Positions 1-7,281 of a DNA stretch of 11,245 nucleotides are shown one piece after another. Each line of letters opens with the position of its first letter. Within the stretch, counting starts at the first letter, position 1. Where the stretch lies: NCBI GenBank assembly GCA_900757465.1, contig CAAENY010000058.1, positions 1 through 11,245 on the forward strand. The letters run 5' to 3'. Source of the DNA: an uncultured Collinsella sp. (lineage in GTDB: Bacteria; Actinomycetota; Coriobacteriia; Coriobacteriales; Coriobacteriaceae). A program made the position numbers and the translations under genes. The notes beneath the pieces are model-generated. The model was not told the DNA's origin, did not search any database, and saw nothing but the letters and a program-made list of their open reading frames with translations.

Positions 1-2
1 CG

Positions 3-881
3 GCTGCCTGCCGCGGTGGCTCCAATACCATCGTCGCCGCGATCCTGCTGTTTGTGGGCGCCGGCATCAGCTTTAAGTCCACGCCGGGCGCCATCAAGAC
101 CGGCATCGTCGTGCTGATCCCCAAGCTGGTCGTCGCAGCGGCTCTCGGCCTGGGCGTGGCATATTTCTTTAACGACAACTTCCTGGGTCTGAGCTCGGTC
201 TCCATTATTGGCGGCATTACGTTTTGCAACATGGCGCTCTATACGGGCATCATGGGCGAGTTCGGCGATGAGTCCGAGCAGGGCGCTGTCGGTATCCTGT
301 TCTTTACGGCCGGCCCCGCCGTCACGATGATCATCCTCGGTGTTTCCGGCCTTGCCAACATTCCCATTGGCACCATTATTGGATCCATCCTGCCGCTTGT
401 TATCGGCATGGTTCTGGGCAACTTGTTCCCGTTTATCAAGAACTTGCTGGTCCCCGGCGCCAATCCCGCGATCGCTGTCATCGGTTTTCAGCTCGGTGCG
501 TCCATGAGCCTTTCGAGCTTCATCGCCGGTGGCATTTCGGGCATTCTGCTGGGCCTCATCACGCTCTTTATCGTCGGTCCCATTACCTTTGCTTTCGAGC
601 GCTTGTGTGGCGGCAACGGTAAGGCGGCAGTGGCATGCTCCACCATTGCCGGCACGGCCATGACCACGCCGGTTGCCCTCGCCGAGGTCGCTCCGCGCTA
701 TGCCGAGCTTGCGCCCACCGCGTATGCGCAGATTGCCACCGCCGTCATCATCACGGCAATCATGGCTCCGATTCTGACCGGCTGGGTCGATAAGAAGTTC
801 TGCCACGGCAAAGAGGATCTGTCGGCCGAAGGCGTCGAGGCTATTGAGGAGGCCGTCGCGACCGACATCGACGGCGAGTAA
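3..881 (+). CDS. kdgT: 2-keto-3-deoxygluconate permease, 5'-truncated by window edge
   Basis: Membrane symporter of the KdgT family, which takes up 2-keto-3-deoxygluconate, an intermediate of pectin and uronate breakdown, with protons. The reading frame is open from base 3 and runs 292 residues to a TAA. The family is about 325-330 residues, so roughly 35 N-terminal residues are missing; the GTG at base 54 is an internal valine, not a start. Recognised from family-like stretches: TGIMGEFGDESEQGAVG, the GPAVTMIILGVSGLA helix, LPLVIGMVLGNL, and the C-terminal TPVALAEVAPRYAELAPTA followed by ATAVIITAIMAPILTGW. These match my memory of E. coli KdgT (ESGPLMTMIILGTAGIA, GAAVATPVLIAEM, ATAVIVTSILVPILT). 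It is almost entirely hydrophobic with an acidic tail. A strong terminator follows, so it ends its transcription unit. No neighbouring kdg or uxa genes are visible in the window. Family assignment is firm; the exact substrate is inferred. Confidence 0.9.
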   Translation, partial: AACRGGSNTIVAAILLFVGAGISFKSTPGAIKTGIVVLIPKLVVAAALGLGVAYFFNDNFLGLSSVSIIGGITFCNMALYTGIMGEFGDESEQGAVGILFFTAGPAVTMIILGVSGLANIPIGTIIGSILPLVIGMVLGNLFPFIKNLLVPGANPAIAVIGFQLGASMSLSSFIAGGISGILLGLITLFIVGPITFAFERLCGGNGKAAVACSTIAGTAMTTPVALAEVAPRYAELAPTAYAQIATAVIITAIMAPILTGWVDKKFCHGKEDLSAEGVEAIEEAVATDIDGE

Positions 882-926
882 TCGTCGACGCGAGTCAATC
901 AAGCCGGCGTGTGCAATTCGCGCCGT

Positions 927-985
927 CAGAGCGCCCGAACGAGAGCTGTCTTGCAGCAACGTTCGGGCGCTCTGCTATTATTCCC
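927..985 (+). terminator. intrinsic terminator after kdgT
   Basis: A perfect 15-base inverted repeat (927-941 with 960-974, arm CAGAGCGCCCGAACG) encloses an 18-base loop. The loop itself contains a small second stem (GCTG 945-948 with CAGC 954-957). It is followed by a T-rich run, CTATTATTCCCTTT. It lies 46 bases after the kdgT stop codon and before the promoter candidate of the next gene, so it separates the two transcription units. Confidence 0.88.
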
Positions 986-1015
986 TTTACCCCTGCGGAG
1001 TAAGGGGCGTATATT
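986..1015 (+). promoter_or_regulatory. sigma70-like promoter candidate for the GGDEF gene
   Basis: TTTACC at 986-991 (4 of 6 to the -35 consensus) and TATATT at 1010-1015 (5 of 6 to the -10 consensus) are separated by 18 bases. This predicts a transcript start near 1022 and a 5' leader of about 50 bases. It starts within the T-rich tail of the kdgT terminator, as expected for a new unit. A weaker alternative is TTGCCC at 1014 with TTCTGA at 1037. This is read by eye only. Confidence 0.45.
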
Positions 1016-1055
1016 GCCCAGACACGAATCGGGCGATTCTGACCACTTGGATATT

Positions 1056-1065
1056 GAAGGGAGGG
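1056..1065 (+). promoter_or_regulatory. ribosome binding site that fixes a GTG start
   Basis: The purine run GAAGGGAGGG contains GGAGG (1060-1064) seven bases before the GTG at 1072. The frame is open upstream to 844, but that stretch crosses the kdgT 3' end and its terminator and reads as non-protein sequence. This Shine-Dalgarno decides the start at 1072. Confidence 0.75.
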
Positions 1066-1071
1066 CGTCTA

Positions 1072-2214
1072 GTGGTTAAGGCACTCAAGATCGAGATATT
1101 CCTGCTATGCATGATTGTTCTTATCGGGCTTGCCGTACGAAGCCGTCGCTCCCTGTTCTCGAGCACCCAGCAGCTTTTGTTTAGCATGCTGGGCTACACG
1201 TCTGCTGCCTACATTTTCTTCGATATGATCTGGACGCTCTCGGACGGCGTGAACACTCCTGTAGGCATCACGGCCAACTGGATTTCCAACGCGGTCTCGT
1301 TTTCGCTGTTCGCCATCGCGTGCCTCATTTGGTTTTTCTATTCCGAAACGATGCAGGGCTCACGGCTCCTGACCACGCCCTACAGGGTGGTACTTTTAAC
1401 GTTGCCAACCGCATTGGTGGTCGTGCTGGCATTTACCAGCTACTGGACGCACGCTATGTTCTATATCGATGCACAGGGCGTATATCGTCGCGGCTTTGCT
1501 TATATGATCCAGCCCATCGTGAGCTACTGCTACGTTATATATACGTCCTTGCATGCCTTTATTCAGGCTCAAAAAGTCGAAAGCCTGCAAAAGAAGGCCA
1601 TTTATCACACCCTAGCCTTTTTTGCGATTCCCGCTCTGGTGGGCGGTACCTTCCAGGTTTTGTTTTCGGTACCGGGCCTTTGCGTCGGTATAACGCTGAG
1701 CATCCAGCTGCTCTACATCATCTGCCAGGAGCAACTGATCTCGACCGACCCGTTGACTGGCCTTAACAATCGCAACCGTTTTGAGACCTATATGCTGTCG
1801 CTGTTCTCGGGTACTGACCAGGCCGAGGGTGTGTATCTGCTTATGATGGACGCTGACGGCTTTAAGCAGATTAACGACCGGTATGGACATGTTGAGGGCG
1901 ATCATGCCCTCCAGGTCATATCTGCTACGCTCAAAGAGGTCTGCTCGGCGTCTGGTGGCTTTATCGCACGTTATGGTGGCGATGAGTTCGTGGTGCTTCA
2001 AAAGGCGACGGCGGAGCAGGACATCATAGACCTGTGTTCGGTGATTAACGACGAGCTCGCTCGTGCCGAGGTGCCGTATGCATTGCGGATGTCTATCGGT
2101 TACGCGTGGGTCGGCGATAGCGTTGACACCTGGCAAGACTTACTTCGCGCTGCCGATGCGGAGCTCTACCGCGTCAAGGCCGAGAAGAAGAAAGCCGGCG
2201 TACAAATACGCTAG
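1072..2214 (+). CDS. seven-helix membrane GGDEF protein, putative diguanylate cyclase
   Basis: 380 residues from a GTG start with a strong ribosome binding site. The N-terminal half has about seven hydrophobic segments (roughly 5-22, 35-54, 69-90, 103-124, 142-163, 176-198, 200-220), which suggests a membrane sensor module. The C-terminal half is a GGDEF domain (about 222-378): the entry motif STDPLTGLNNRNRF, the metal and substrate loop DADGFKQINDRYGH, and an intact signature RYGGDEF with GGDEF at 302-306. Such domains make cyclic di-GMP from two GTP at the membrane's inner face. The product-inhibition I-site (RxxD, five residues before GGDEF) is not visible; that position reads ASGG. Activity therefore looks possible but without classical feedback inhibition. 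The gene stands alone between kdgT and a convergent transporter gene. The input signal cannot be read from the sequence. Confidence 0.88.
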   Translation: MVKALKIEIFLLCMIVLIGLAVRSRRSLFSSTQQLLFSMLGYTSAAYIFFDMIWTLSDGVNTPVGITANWISNAVSFSLFAIACLIWFFYSETMQGSRLLTTPYRVVLLTLPTALVVVLAFTSYWTHAMFYIDAQGVYRRGFAYMIQPIVSYCYVIYTSLHAFIQAQKVESLQKKAIYHTLAFFAIPALVGGTFQVLFSVPGLCVGITLSIQLLYIICQEQLISTDPLTGLNNRNRFETYMLSLFSGTDQAEGVYLLMMDADGFKQINDRYGHVEGDHALQVISATLKEVCSASGGFIARYGGDEFVVLQKATAEQDIIDLCSVINDELARAEVPYALRMSIGYAWVGDSVDTWQDLLRAADAELYRVKAEKKKAGVQIR

Positions 2215-2250
2215 AAAAAGGGGCGAACGCTTGCGTGCATGGCGTCCCTT
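2215..2250 (-). terminator. possible weak terminator for the EamA transporter gene
   Basis: Read on the minus strand, a bulged hairpin (plus coordinates 2218-2230 with 2242-2250; paired parts AAGGG/CCCTT and ACGC/GCGT with a four-base bulge) is followed by five Ts (the A run at 2215-2219). It lies about 65 bases after the transporter stop, directly abutting the stop of the convergent GGDEF gene. The bulge makes this tentative. No T-run follows on the plus strand, and I see no clear terminator for the GGDEF gene. Confidence 0.3.
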
Positions 2251-2315
2251 GGCTCTCCAATGCACTCAATTAAACTAAAGTATGTGAATTCCCTCTGCTA
2301 AATAAGGGCAGTTCG

Positions 2316-3251
2316 TTAGGCCTTTTTAGGTTTGTTGACGATGATGATGCCGCCGCAGACCAACAGCAGGGCAACGATGACGGTAGCGGGGCTCGTGCCG
2401 GCACCCTCGCCGAGCAGCAGCGCGCTCAGCAACACGCCAAAGACCGGGTTCATAAAGCCAAAGACCGACACGCGGCTGACGGGGTTGACGGCAAGCAGAC
2501 GCGACCATAGCGAGTAGGCGACCGCGGAGATAAGCGCCATGTAGATGATGAGCGCGATGGCGGGGACAATCGCCGTGGGGGAGAGCGTGCCGCCCATCAA
2601 AAAGCCGATGGCGGTGAGGACCAGGCCGCCGACCAAGAACTGCCACCCGGCGAGCAAGACGCCGTCGTGCTTGCGCGAGAAGATGCCGATCAGGCAGGTC
2701 GAAAGAGCACCCGCGACAGTGGAGGCTAGGATAAAGCCCTCGCCATCGAGCCTGAAGCCAAAGGTGCCATCTGCGCCCGAGAGGTTGACGAGCGCGACAC
2801 CGGCAAAGCCCAGTACGCAGCCGAGCACCTTGGCCGCATTGAGCTTCTCGGTGCGAAACGCCAGGGCGGCAAAGAGGATGGCTAGGAAGTTGGCGCTGGC
2901 CTCGATGATGGAGCTCGACATAGCGCTTGCACGGGAGAGACCAAGGTAGAAAAAGAAGTACTGGCCGATGGTCTGGAAGAGCGACAAGATGCAGATGGGC
3001 TTGATATCACGCGCTTGCGGAACGAGCGGTCGGCGCTGGACCACGCTCATGCCAACAATGACCAGCATGCCGGCAAGGGTGAAGCGCAGACCCGCGAAGA
3101 GCAGCTGCGAGGCGCTGTCGTGCGCGGGAATGCCAAAGAGGCCGTAGCCGATCTTGATGCAGGGAAAGGCCGATCCCCAGAGTGCACAGCAAACAAGACA
3201 GCCCAGGATGAGTCCGGGCAGGGTGGCGAGATACGGCTTGCGGCTTTCCAT
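2316..3251 (-). CDS. EamA-family (drug/metabolite transporter superfamily) exporter
   Basis: 311 residues, from ATG at 3251. The frame is open to 3293, but that extension would run into the terminator stem. The ATG at 3251 has AGGAAGG about seven bases upstream, so I choose it. The protein is hydrophobic throughout with about ten helices in two repeated halves of five. The first half opens with ALWGSAFPCIKIGYGL and contains the FQTIGQYFFFYLGLSRASA segment; the second starts near residue 172 (GFILASTVAGALSTCLIG). These are typical of two tandem EamA domains (RhaT/YdcZ-type permeases), which move amino acids, nucleobases or other metabolites across the inner membrane. The tail ends in lysines (NKPKKA). 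It lies downstream of purL on the same strand, 99 bases apart, with a strong terminator between. The substrate cannot be predicted. Confidence 0.87.
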   Translation of the reverse strand: MESRKPYLATLPGLILGCLVCCALWGSAFPCIKIGYGLFGIPAHDSASQLLFAGLRFTLAGMLVIVGMSVVQRRPLVPQARDIKPICILSLFQTIGQYFFFYLGLSRASAMSSSIIEASANFLAILFAALAFRTEKLNAAKVLGCVLGFAGVALVNLSGADGTFGFRLDGEGFILASTVAGALSTCLIGIFSRKHDGVLLAGWQFLVGGLVLTAIGFLMGGTLSPTAIVPAIALIIYMALISAVAYSLWSRLLAVNPVSRVSVFGFMNPVFGVLLSALLLGEGAGTSPATVIVALLLVCGGIIIVNKPKKA

Positions 3252-3274
3252 GATGTCCTTCCTGCGTGCGCGAA

Positions 3275-3313
3275 GCAAAAAAGAACCCGCCACCGGATGT
3301 GTCGGTGGCGGGT
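3275..3313 (-). terminator. intrinsic terminator after purL
   Basis: A perfect 11-base inverted repeat (3285-3295 with 3303-3313, arm ACCCGCCACCG) with a seven-base loop is followed on the minus strand by TTCTTTTTTG. It lies 37 bases after the purL stop and about 34 bases before the EamA start codon. It is the best-formed terminator in the window. Confidence 0.92.
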
Positions 3314-3329
3314 GTTGTTACCCGAAGGG

Positions 3330-3335
3330 ATTGTA
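3330..3335 (-). promoter_or_regulatory. possible -10 element ahead of the purL terminator
   Basis: On the minus strand TACAAT (5 of 6 to TATAAT) lies between the purL stop and its terminator. A usable -35 is poor (TTCGCT, 18 bases upstream, 3 of 6). If active, a transcript would start just before the terminator hairpin and the EamA mRNA would carry that hairpin in its leader. Only about 34 bases separate hairpin and start codon, leaving no room for a full promoter after it. Confidence 0.2.
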
Positions 3336-3350
3336 CCCGATGGGAAAGGT

Positions 3351-6300
3351 TTAAGCGAAGTAGGCCACGCCGCTCTCAAAGATCGGCATGAACTTATCGC
3401 CGGGGACATGCTCGGGCACGTTGCGGTACAGGTTGTCGCCGCGACGCTCGGCATGGCCCATCTTGCCCAGGACGCGGCCGTCGGGGCTCGTGATGCCCTC
3501 GATGGCGAGTGCGGAGCCATTGGGGTTGACGGAGAGATCCATGCTGGGCTTGCCGTCCTCGCCAACGTACTGCGTGGCGACCTGGCCGTTGGCGATCAGC
3601 TGGGCGAGCACTTCGTCATTGGCGACAAAGCGGCCCTCGCCGTGGCTGATGGCGACGGTGTAGGGGTCGTCCAGGCTGCACTGCGACAGCCACGGGGACA
3701 AGTTGGACGAGATGCGGGTGCGCACCAGACGGCTCTGGTGGCGACCGATGGTGTTGAACGTCAACGTGGGCGCATCGGGCGTGGCGTCGACGATGTCGCC
3801 GTAGGGCACCAGGCCGAGCTTGATCAGGGCCTGGAAGCCGTTGCAGATGCCCAGCATCAGGCCATCGCGGGCCTTGAGCAGGTCGCGGACTGCCTCGGTG
3901 ACCTCGGGAGCGCGGAAGAACGCCGTGATGAACTTGGCAGAGCCGTCGGGCTCGTCGCCGCCCGAGAAGCCGCCGGGGATCATAACGATCTGGCTTGCAC
4001 GGATGCGGCGGGCAAGCTCGTGGGTGCTCTCGGCGACGGCCTCGGGCGTGAGGTTGTTGATCACGAAGGTGTCGGCCTCGGCACCGGCGGCACGGAAGGC
4101 ACGGGCGCTGTCGTACTCGCAGTTGTTGCCGGGGAACACGGGGATGATCACGCGCGGGCGGGCGATCTTGGCGCCGCCGTACACGTGGATATCCTTGGCG
4201 CGGAAGTCGATGGTCTCGACCTCGGGGGTCTCGTCGGCGCTGCGGTAGGCAAAGACGCCCTCGATGCCGCTCTCCCAGGCCTCCTGGAGCTCGGAGAGCT
4301 CGATGACTTCGGAGCCGGTGTCGATGACATAGCCCTCGACGGTGGTGCCCAGGGGCTCGACGACAACGCCGTCGGCGACCTCGGGCAGCTCGGCATCCTC
4401 GGCGAGCTCGACGATAAAGCTGCCGTAGAGCGGGGTGAAGAGGCTCTCCACGTCTACATCCTCGGCAAGCTCGATACCGATCTGGTTACCGACGCACATC
4501 TTAAAGAGGCTCTCGGCGCCGCAGCCGTAGCCGGGCGTGGAGATGGCTAGGGCGTTGCCGGTAGCAGTGAGCGCCTCGACGGCGTCAAACGCGGCGAGCA
4601 GCTGCTGGGCGTCGGGGCGGTAGTCCTCGCCATAGGTGGCGGGGGCGATGCGGACGACGCGGTGCGTGAGGCCCTTGAACTCGGGCGAGACGGCGCGGGC
4701 GGCCTTGCCCACGGCGACGGCGAAGCTGATCAGGGTCGGCGGAACGTTGAGCTCGCCGGCCTCGTCCTCAAACGAACCGCTCATGGAGTCCTTGCCGCCG
4801 ATGGCGCCGGCACCCAGGTCGACCTGGGCCATAAGGGCACCAAGAACGGCAGCCATGGGCTTGCCCCAGCGCTCGGCCTCGGTGCGCAGGCGCTCGAAGT
4901 ACTCCTGGAAGGAGAGGTAGGCGCGCTTGTGCTCAAAGCCGGCGGCAACGAGCTTGGCGATGGACTCGACCACGGACAGGTAAGCGCCCGCAAACTGGTC
5001 GGCCTCCATCAGATAGGGGTTGAAGCCCCATGCCATGGCACTCGCCGTGGTGGTCTCGCCGTCTACGGGGAACTTGGCGACCATGGCCGAGCTTGGGGTG
5101 AGCTGCGTCTTGCCACCAAAGGGCATGAGCACGGTCGCGGCGCCGATGGTGGAGTCAAAGCGCTCGGAAAGGCCCTTGTTGGAGGCGACGTTGAGGTCGG
5201 TGACGAGCGAGGTCATGCGCTCGGCGAGCGTGGTGCCGGCCCAGCTGGGCTGCCACACGCTACGGGCGCACACGTGGGCGACCTGGTGCTTGGGTGCGCC
5301 GTTGGAGTTGAGGAACTCGCGGGACAGGTCGACGATGGCGACGCCGTTCCAGGCCATGCGCATGCGCGGCTCGGCGGTAACCTCGGCGATAACGGTCGCC
5401 TCCAGGTTCTCCTCGGCGGCGTAGCCCATGAACTCCTCGACGTCACCGTCGGCGACGGCGCAGGCCATACGCTCCTGGGACTCGGAGATGGCGAGCTCGG
5501 TGCCGTCCAGGCCGTCGTACTTCTTGGTCACGGTGTCCAGGTCGACATACAGGCCATCGGCAAGCTCGCCTACGGCGACCGAGACGCCGCCGGCGCCAAA
5601 GTCGTTGCAGCGCTTGATTAGACGGCAGGCGTCGCCGCGGCGGAACAGACGCTGCAGCTTGCGCTCAACCGGGGCGTTGCCCTTCTGGACCTCGGCACCC
5701 GAGGTCTCGATGGACTCGGTGTTCTGGGTCTTGGAGGAGCCGGTGGCACCGCCGATGCCGTCACGGCCGGTGCGGCCGCCCAACAGGATGATCTTGTCGG
5801 TGGGGGCGGGGCACTCGCGACGCACGTGGTTTGCCGGGGTAGCGCCCACGACGGCGCCGACCTCCATGCGCTTGGCGACGTAGCCGGGGTGATAGAGTTC
5901 GTTGACCTGACCGGTGGCAAGGCCGATCTGGTTGCCGTAGCTGGAGTAGCCGGCGGCAGCAGTGGTCACGAGCTTACGCTGCGGCAGCTTGCCCTCGAGC
6001 GTCTCGGACACGGGGACGGTGGGGTCGCCGGCGCCGGTGACGCGCATGGCCTGGTACACATAGCTGCGGCCCGAGAGCGGGTCGCGGATGGCGCCGCCCA
6101 CGCAGGTGGCGGCACCGCCGAAGGGCTCGATCTCGGTCGGGTGGTTGTGGGTCTCGTTCTTAAACAGGAACAGCCAGTCCTGGTCCTCGCCGTCGACATC
6201 GACCTTCACCTTGACGGTGCAGGCGTTGATCTCCTCTGACTCGTCGACATCGGTCATGACGCCGGTCTTCTTAAGGTACTTGGCGCCGATGGTGCCCATG

Positions 6301-7097
6301 TCCATGAGGCAGACGGGCTTGGCGTCGCGGCCGAGTTCGTGGCGCATCTCCATGTAGCGGTCGAAGGCCTGCTGCACCACGGCGTCGTCGATCGTCACGT
6401 CATCCAGGACGGTGCCGAAGGTGGTGTGGCGGCAGTGGTCGGACCAGTAGGTGTCGATCACGCGGATCTCGGTGATGGTGGGGTCGCGGTCCTCATCGCG
6501 GAAGTACTGCTGGCAGAAGGCGATGTCCGCCTCGTCCATGGCAAGGCCGCGATCGGCGATAAAGGCGGCAAGGCCGGCCTCGTCGAGCTCGCGGAAGCCG
6601 TCGAGCACCTCGACGGGCTGGGGCTCGGGGGTCTCCATGTACAGCGTCTCGGGCAGGTCGAGCGAGGCGATGCGCGCTTCGACGGGGTTCACCACGTAGT
6701 GCTTGATGGCATCGATGGAGGCCTCGTCCAGGGCGCCCGAGATCATATAGACCTTGGCGGAGCGCACGGCGGGGCGCTCGCCCTGGCTGATGAGCTGCAC
6801 GCACTCGCTGGCGGAGTCGGCGCGCTGGTCAAACTGGCCAGGCAGGAATTCGACGGCAAAGACGGCGCCATCGCTTGCGGGGAGCTCGTCGTAGGTCACA
6901 TCGACCTGGGGCTCGCTAAAGACGGTCGGCACGCAGGAGCGGAAAAGCTCCTCGTCGATGCCCTCGACGTCGTAGCGGTTGATGATCCTCAGGGCCTCGA
7001 TGCCCTTGATGCCGAGAATCTCGGTCAGCTCGCCCTTGAGCTGCTGAGCCTCGACGTCGAACCCGGGTTTCTTCTCCACGTAGATACGAGAGACCAT
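3351..7097 (-). CDS. purL: phosphoribosylformylglycinamidine synthase, single chain
   Basis: 1248 residues. Catalyses the fourth step of purine synthesis in the cytoplasm: FGAR plus glutamine and ATP gives FGAM. The N-terminus (VSRIYVEKKPGFDVEAQQL) is the PurS-like segment of the single-chain form found in Clostridia and streptococci, rather than the separate PurS/PurL/PurQ set usual in Actinobacteria. The synthase core carries ETHNHPTEIEPFGGAATCVG (E315, with H317 and H319) and GGRTGRDGIGGATGSS (near 438-455), then a second half with GGKDSMSG. The C-terminal glutamine amidotransferase domain begins near residue 985 (IPVFPGNNCEYDSARAF) and has all three catalytic residues: Cys1085 in LGICNGFQ, and His1215 and Glu1217 in MGHAERRGDN. 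The start at 7097 is chosen because the homologous sequence begins there and AGGAAGG and CAGGA precede it. The frame is open to 7205, but that extension is not PurL-like. It appears monocistronic. Confidence 0.97.
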   Translation of the reverse strand: MVSRIYVEKKPGFDVEAQQLKGELTEILGIKGIEALRIINRYDVEGIDEELFRSCVPTVFSEPQVDVTYDELPASDGAVFAVEFLPGQFDQRADSASECVQLISQGERPAVRSAKVYMISGALDEASIDAIKHYVVNPVEARIASLDLPETLYMETPEPQPVEVLDGFRELDEAGLAAFIADRGLAMDEADIAFCQQYFRDEDRDPTITEIRVIDTYWSDHCRHTTFGTVLDDVTIDDAVVQQAFDRYMEMRHELGRDAKPVCLMDMGTIGAKYLKKTGVMTDVDESEEINACTVKVKVDVDGEDQDWLFLFKNETHNHPTEIEPFGGAATCVGGAIRDPLSGRSYVYQAMRVTGAGDPTVPVSETLEGKLPQRKLVTTAAAGYSSYGNQIGLATGQVNELYHPGYVAKRMEVGAVVGATPANHVRRECPAPTDKIILLGGRTGRDGIGGATGSSKTQNTESIETSGAEVQKGNAPVERKLQRLFRRGDACRLIKRCNDFGAGGVSVAVGELADGLYVDLDTVTKKYDGLDGTELAISESQERMACAVADGDVEEFMGYAAEENLEATVIAEVTAEPRMRMAWNGVAIVDLSREFLNSNGAPKHQVAHVCARSVWQPSWAGTTLAERMTSLVTDLNVASNKGLSERFDSTIGAATVLMPFGGKTQLTPSSAMVAKFPVDGETTTASAMAWGFNPYLMEADQFAGAYLSVVESIAKLVAAGFEHKRAYLSFQEYFERLRTEAERWGKPMAAVLGALMAQVDLGAGAIGGKDSMSGSFEDEAGELNVPPTLISFAVAVGKAARAVSPEFKGLTHRVVRIAPATYGEDYRPDAQQLLAAFDAVEALTATGNALAISTPGYGCGAESLFKMCVGNQIGIELAEDVDVESLFTPLYGSFIVELAEDAELPEVADGVVVEPLGTTVEGYVIDTGSEVIELSELQEAWESGIEGVFAYRSADETPEVETIDFRAKDIHVYGGAKIARPRVIIPVFPGNNCEYDSARAFRAAGAEADTFVINNLTPEAVAESTHELARRIRASQIVMIPGGFSGGDEPDGSAKFITAFFRAPEVTEAVRDLLKARDGLMLGICNGFQALIKLGLVPYGDIVDATPDAPTLTFNTIGRHQSRLVRTRISSNLSPWLSQCSLDDPYTVAISHGEGRFVANDEVLAQLIANGQVATQYVGEDGKPSMDLSVNPNGSALAIEGITSPDGRVLGKMGHAERRGDNLYRNVPEHVPGDKFMPIFESGVAYFA

Positions 7098-7281
7098 TGG
7101 TTCCTGCCTTCCTGATCGGTTGGGCGTACGGTACGGTATGCGGCAGCGGTCGGTTTGCGGGGCAAGCCTCGCGGTCGCCTTGAGCCACATGTTTGTAAAC
7201 CTCACTATGATACGACAGCTCGTGGCGCGTTGAGGACGGCGAGGGTGCTACAGTGATGCGCAATCAAGAGAAAGGCATCAC
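7098..7281. promoter_or_regulatory. divergent control region between purL and the antiporter gene
   Basis: This 184-base region must hold promoters for both genes. For the antiporter, TGCTACAGT at 7246-7254 is an extended -10 type element (TGn plus TACAGT) about 28 bases before the start codon; no good -35 is visible. AGAAAGG (7269-7275), six bases before the ATG at 7282, is its ribosome binding site. For purL, TATCAT on the minus strand (7206-7211) could be a -10, without a convincing -35. A pentamer repeats three times at 7126-7140 (GTACG, GTACG, GTATG), about 30 bases upstream of the purL start. I recognise no purine riboswitch or PurBox pair here. Confidence 0.4.

Noticed and set aside
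844..1071. A 76-residue N-terminal extension of the GGDEF protein from base 844
   Set aside because: It would overlap the kdgT 3' end and run through its terminator and the promoter candidate. The translation is non-membrane, Arg/Ser-rich and unlike a domain, while the GTG at 1072 has a strong ribosome binding site.
1612..2136. Minus-strand open frame of 174 codons opposite the GGDEF domain
   Set aside because: The plus strand encodes an intact GGDEF domain here; the antisense translation has no recognisable motif.
3015..4550. Long plus-strand open frame (511 codons) opposite purL and EamA
   Set aside because: It is the shadow of GC-rich coding sequence on the other strand. It spans two genes and a terminator and its translation is low-complexity (Gly, Ala, Asp, Leu rich).
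4662..5621. Plus-strand open frame of 319 codons opposite purL
   Set aside because: Same mirror-frame effect: repetitive Gly/Leu/Val/Asp-rich translation without domain motifs, within the conserved PurL core.
6339..7115. Plus-strand open frame of 258 codons opposite the purL 5' end
   Set aside because: Low-complexity translation and full overlap with PurL coding sequence that is clearly conserved.
7098..7250. Purine riboswitch or PurR box in the purL leader
   Set aside because: I could not find the conserved loop sequences of a purine riboswitch or a pair of CGAA-type PurBoxes by eye.
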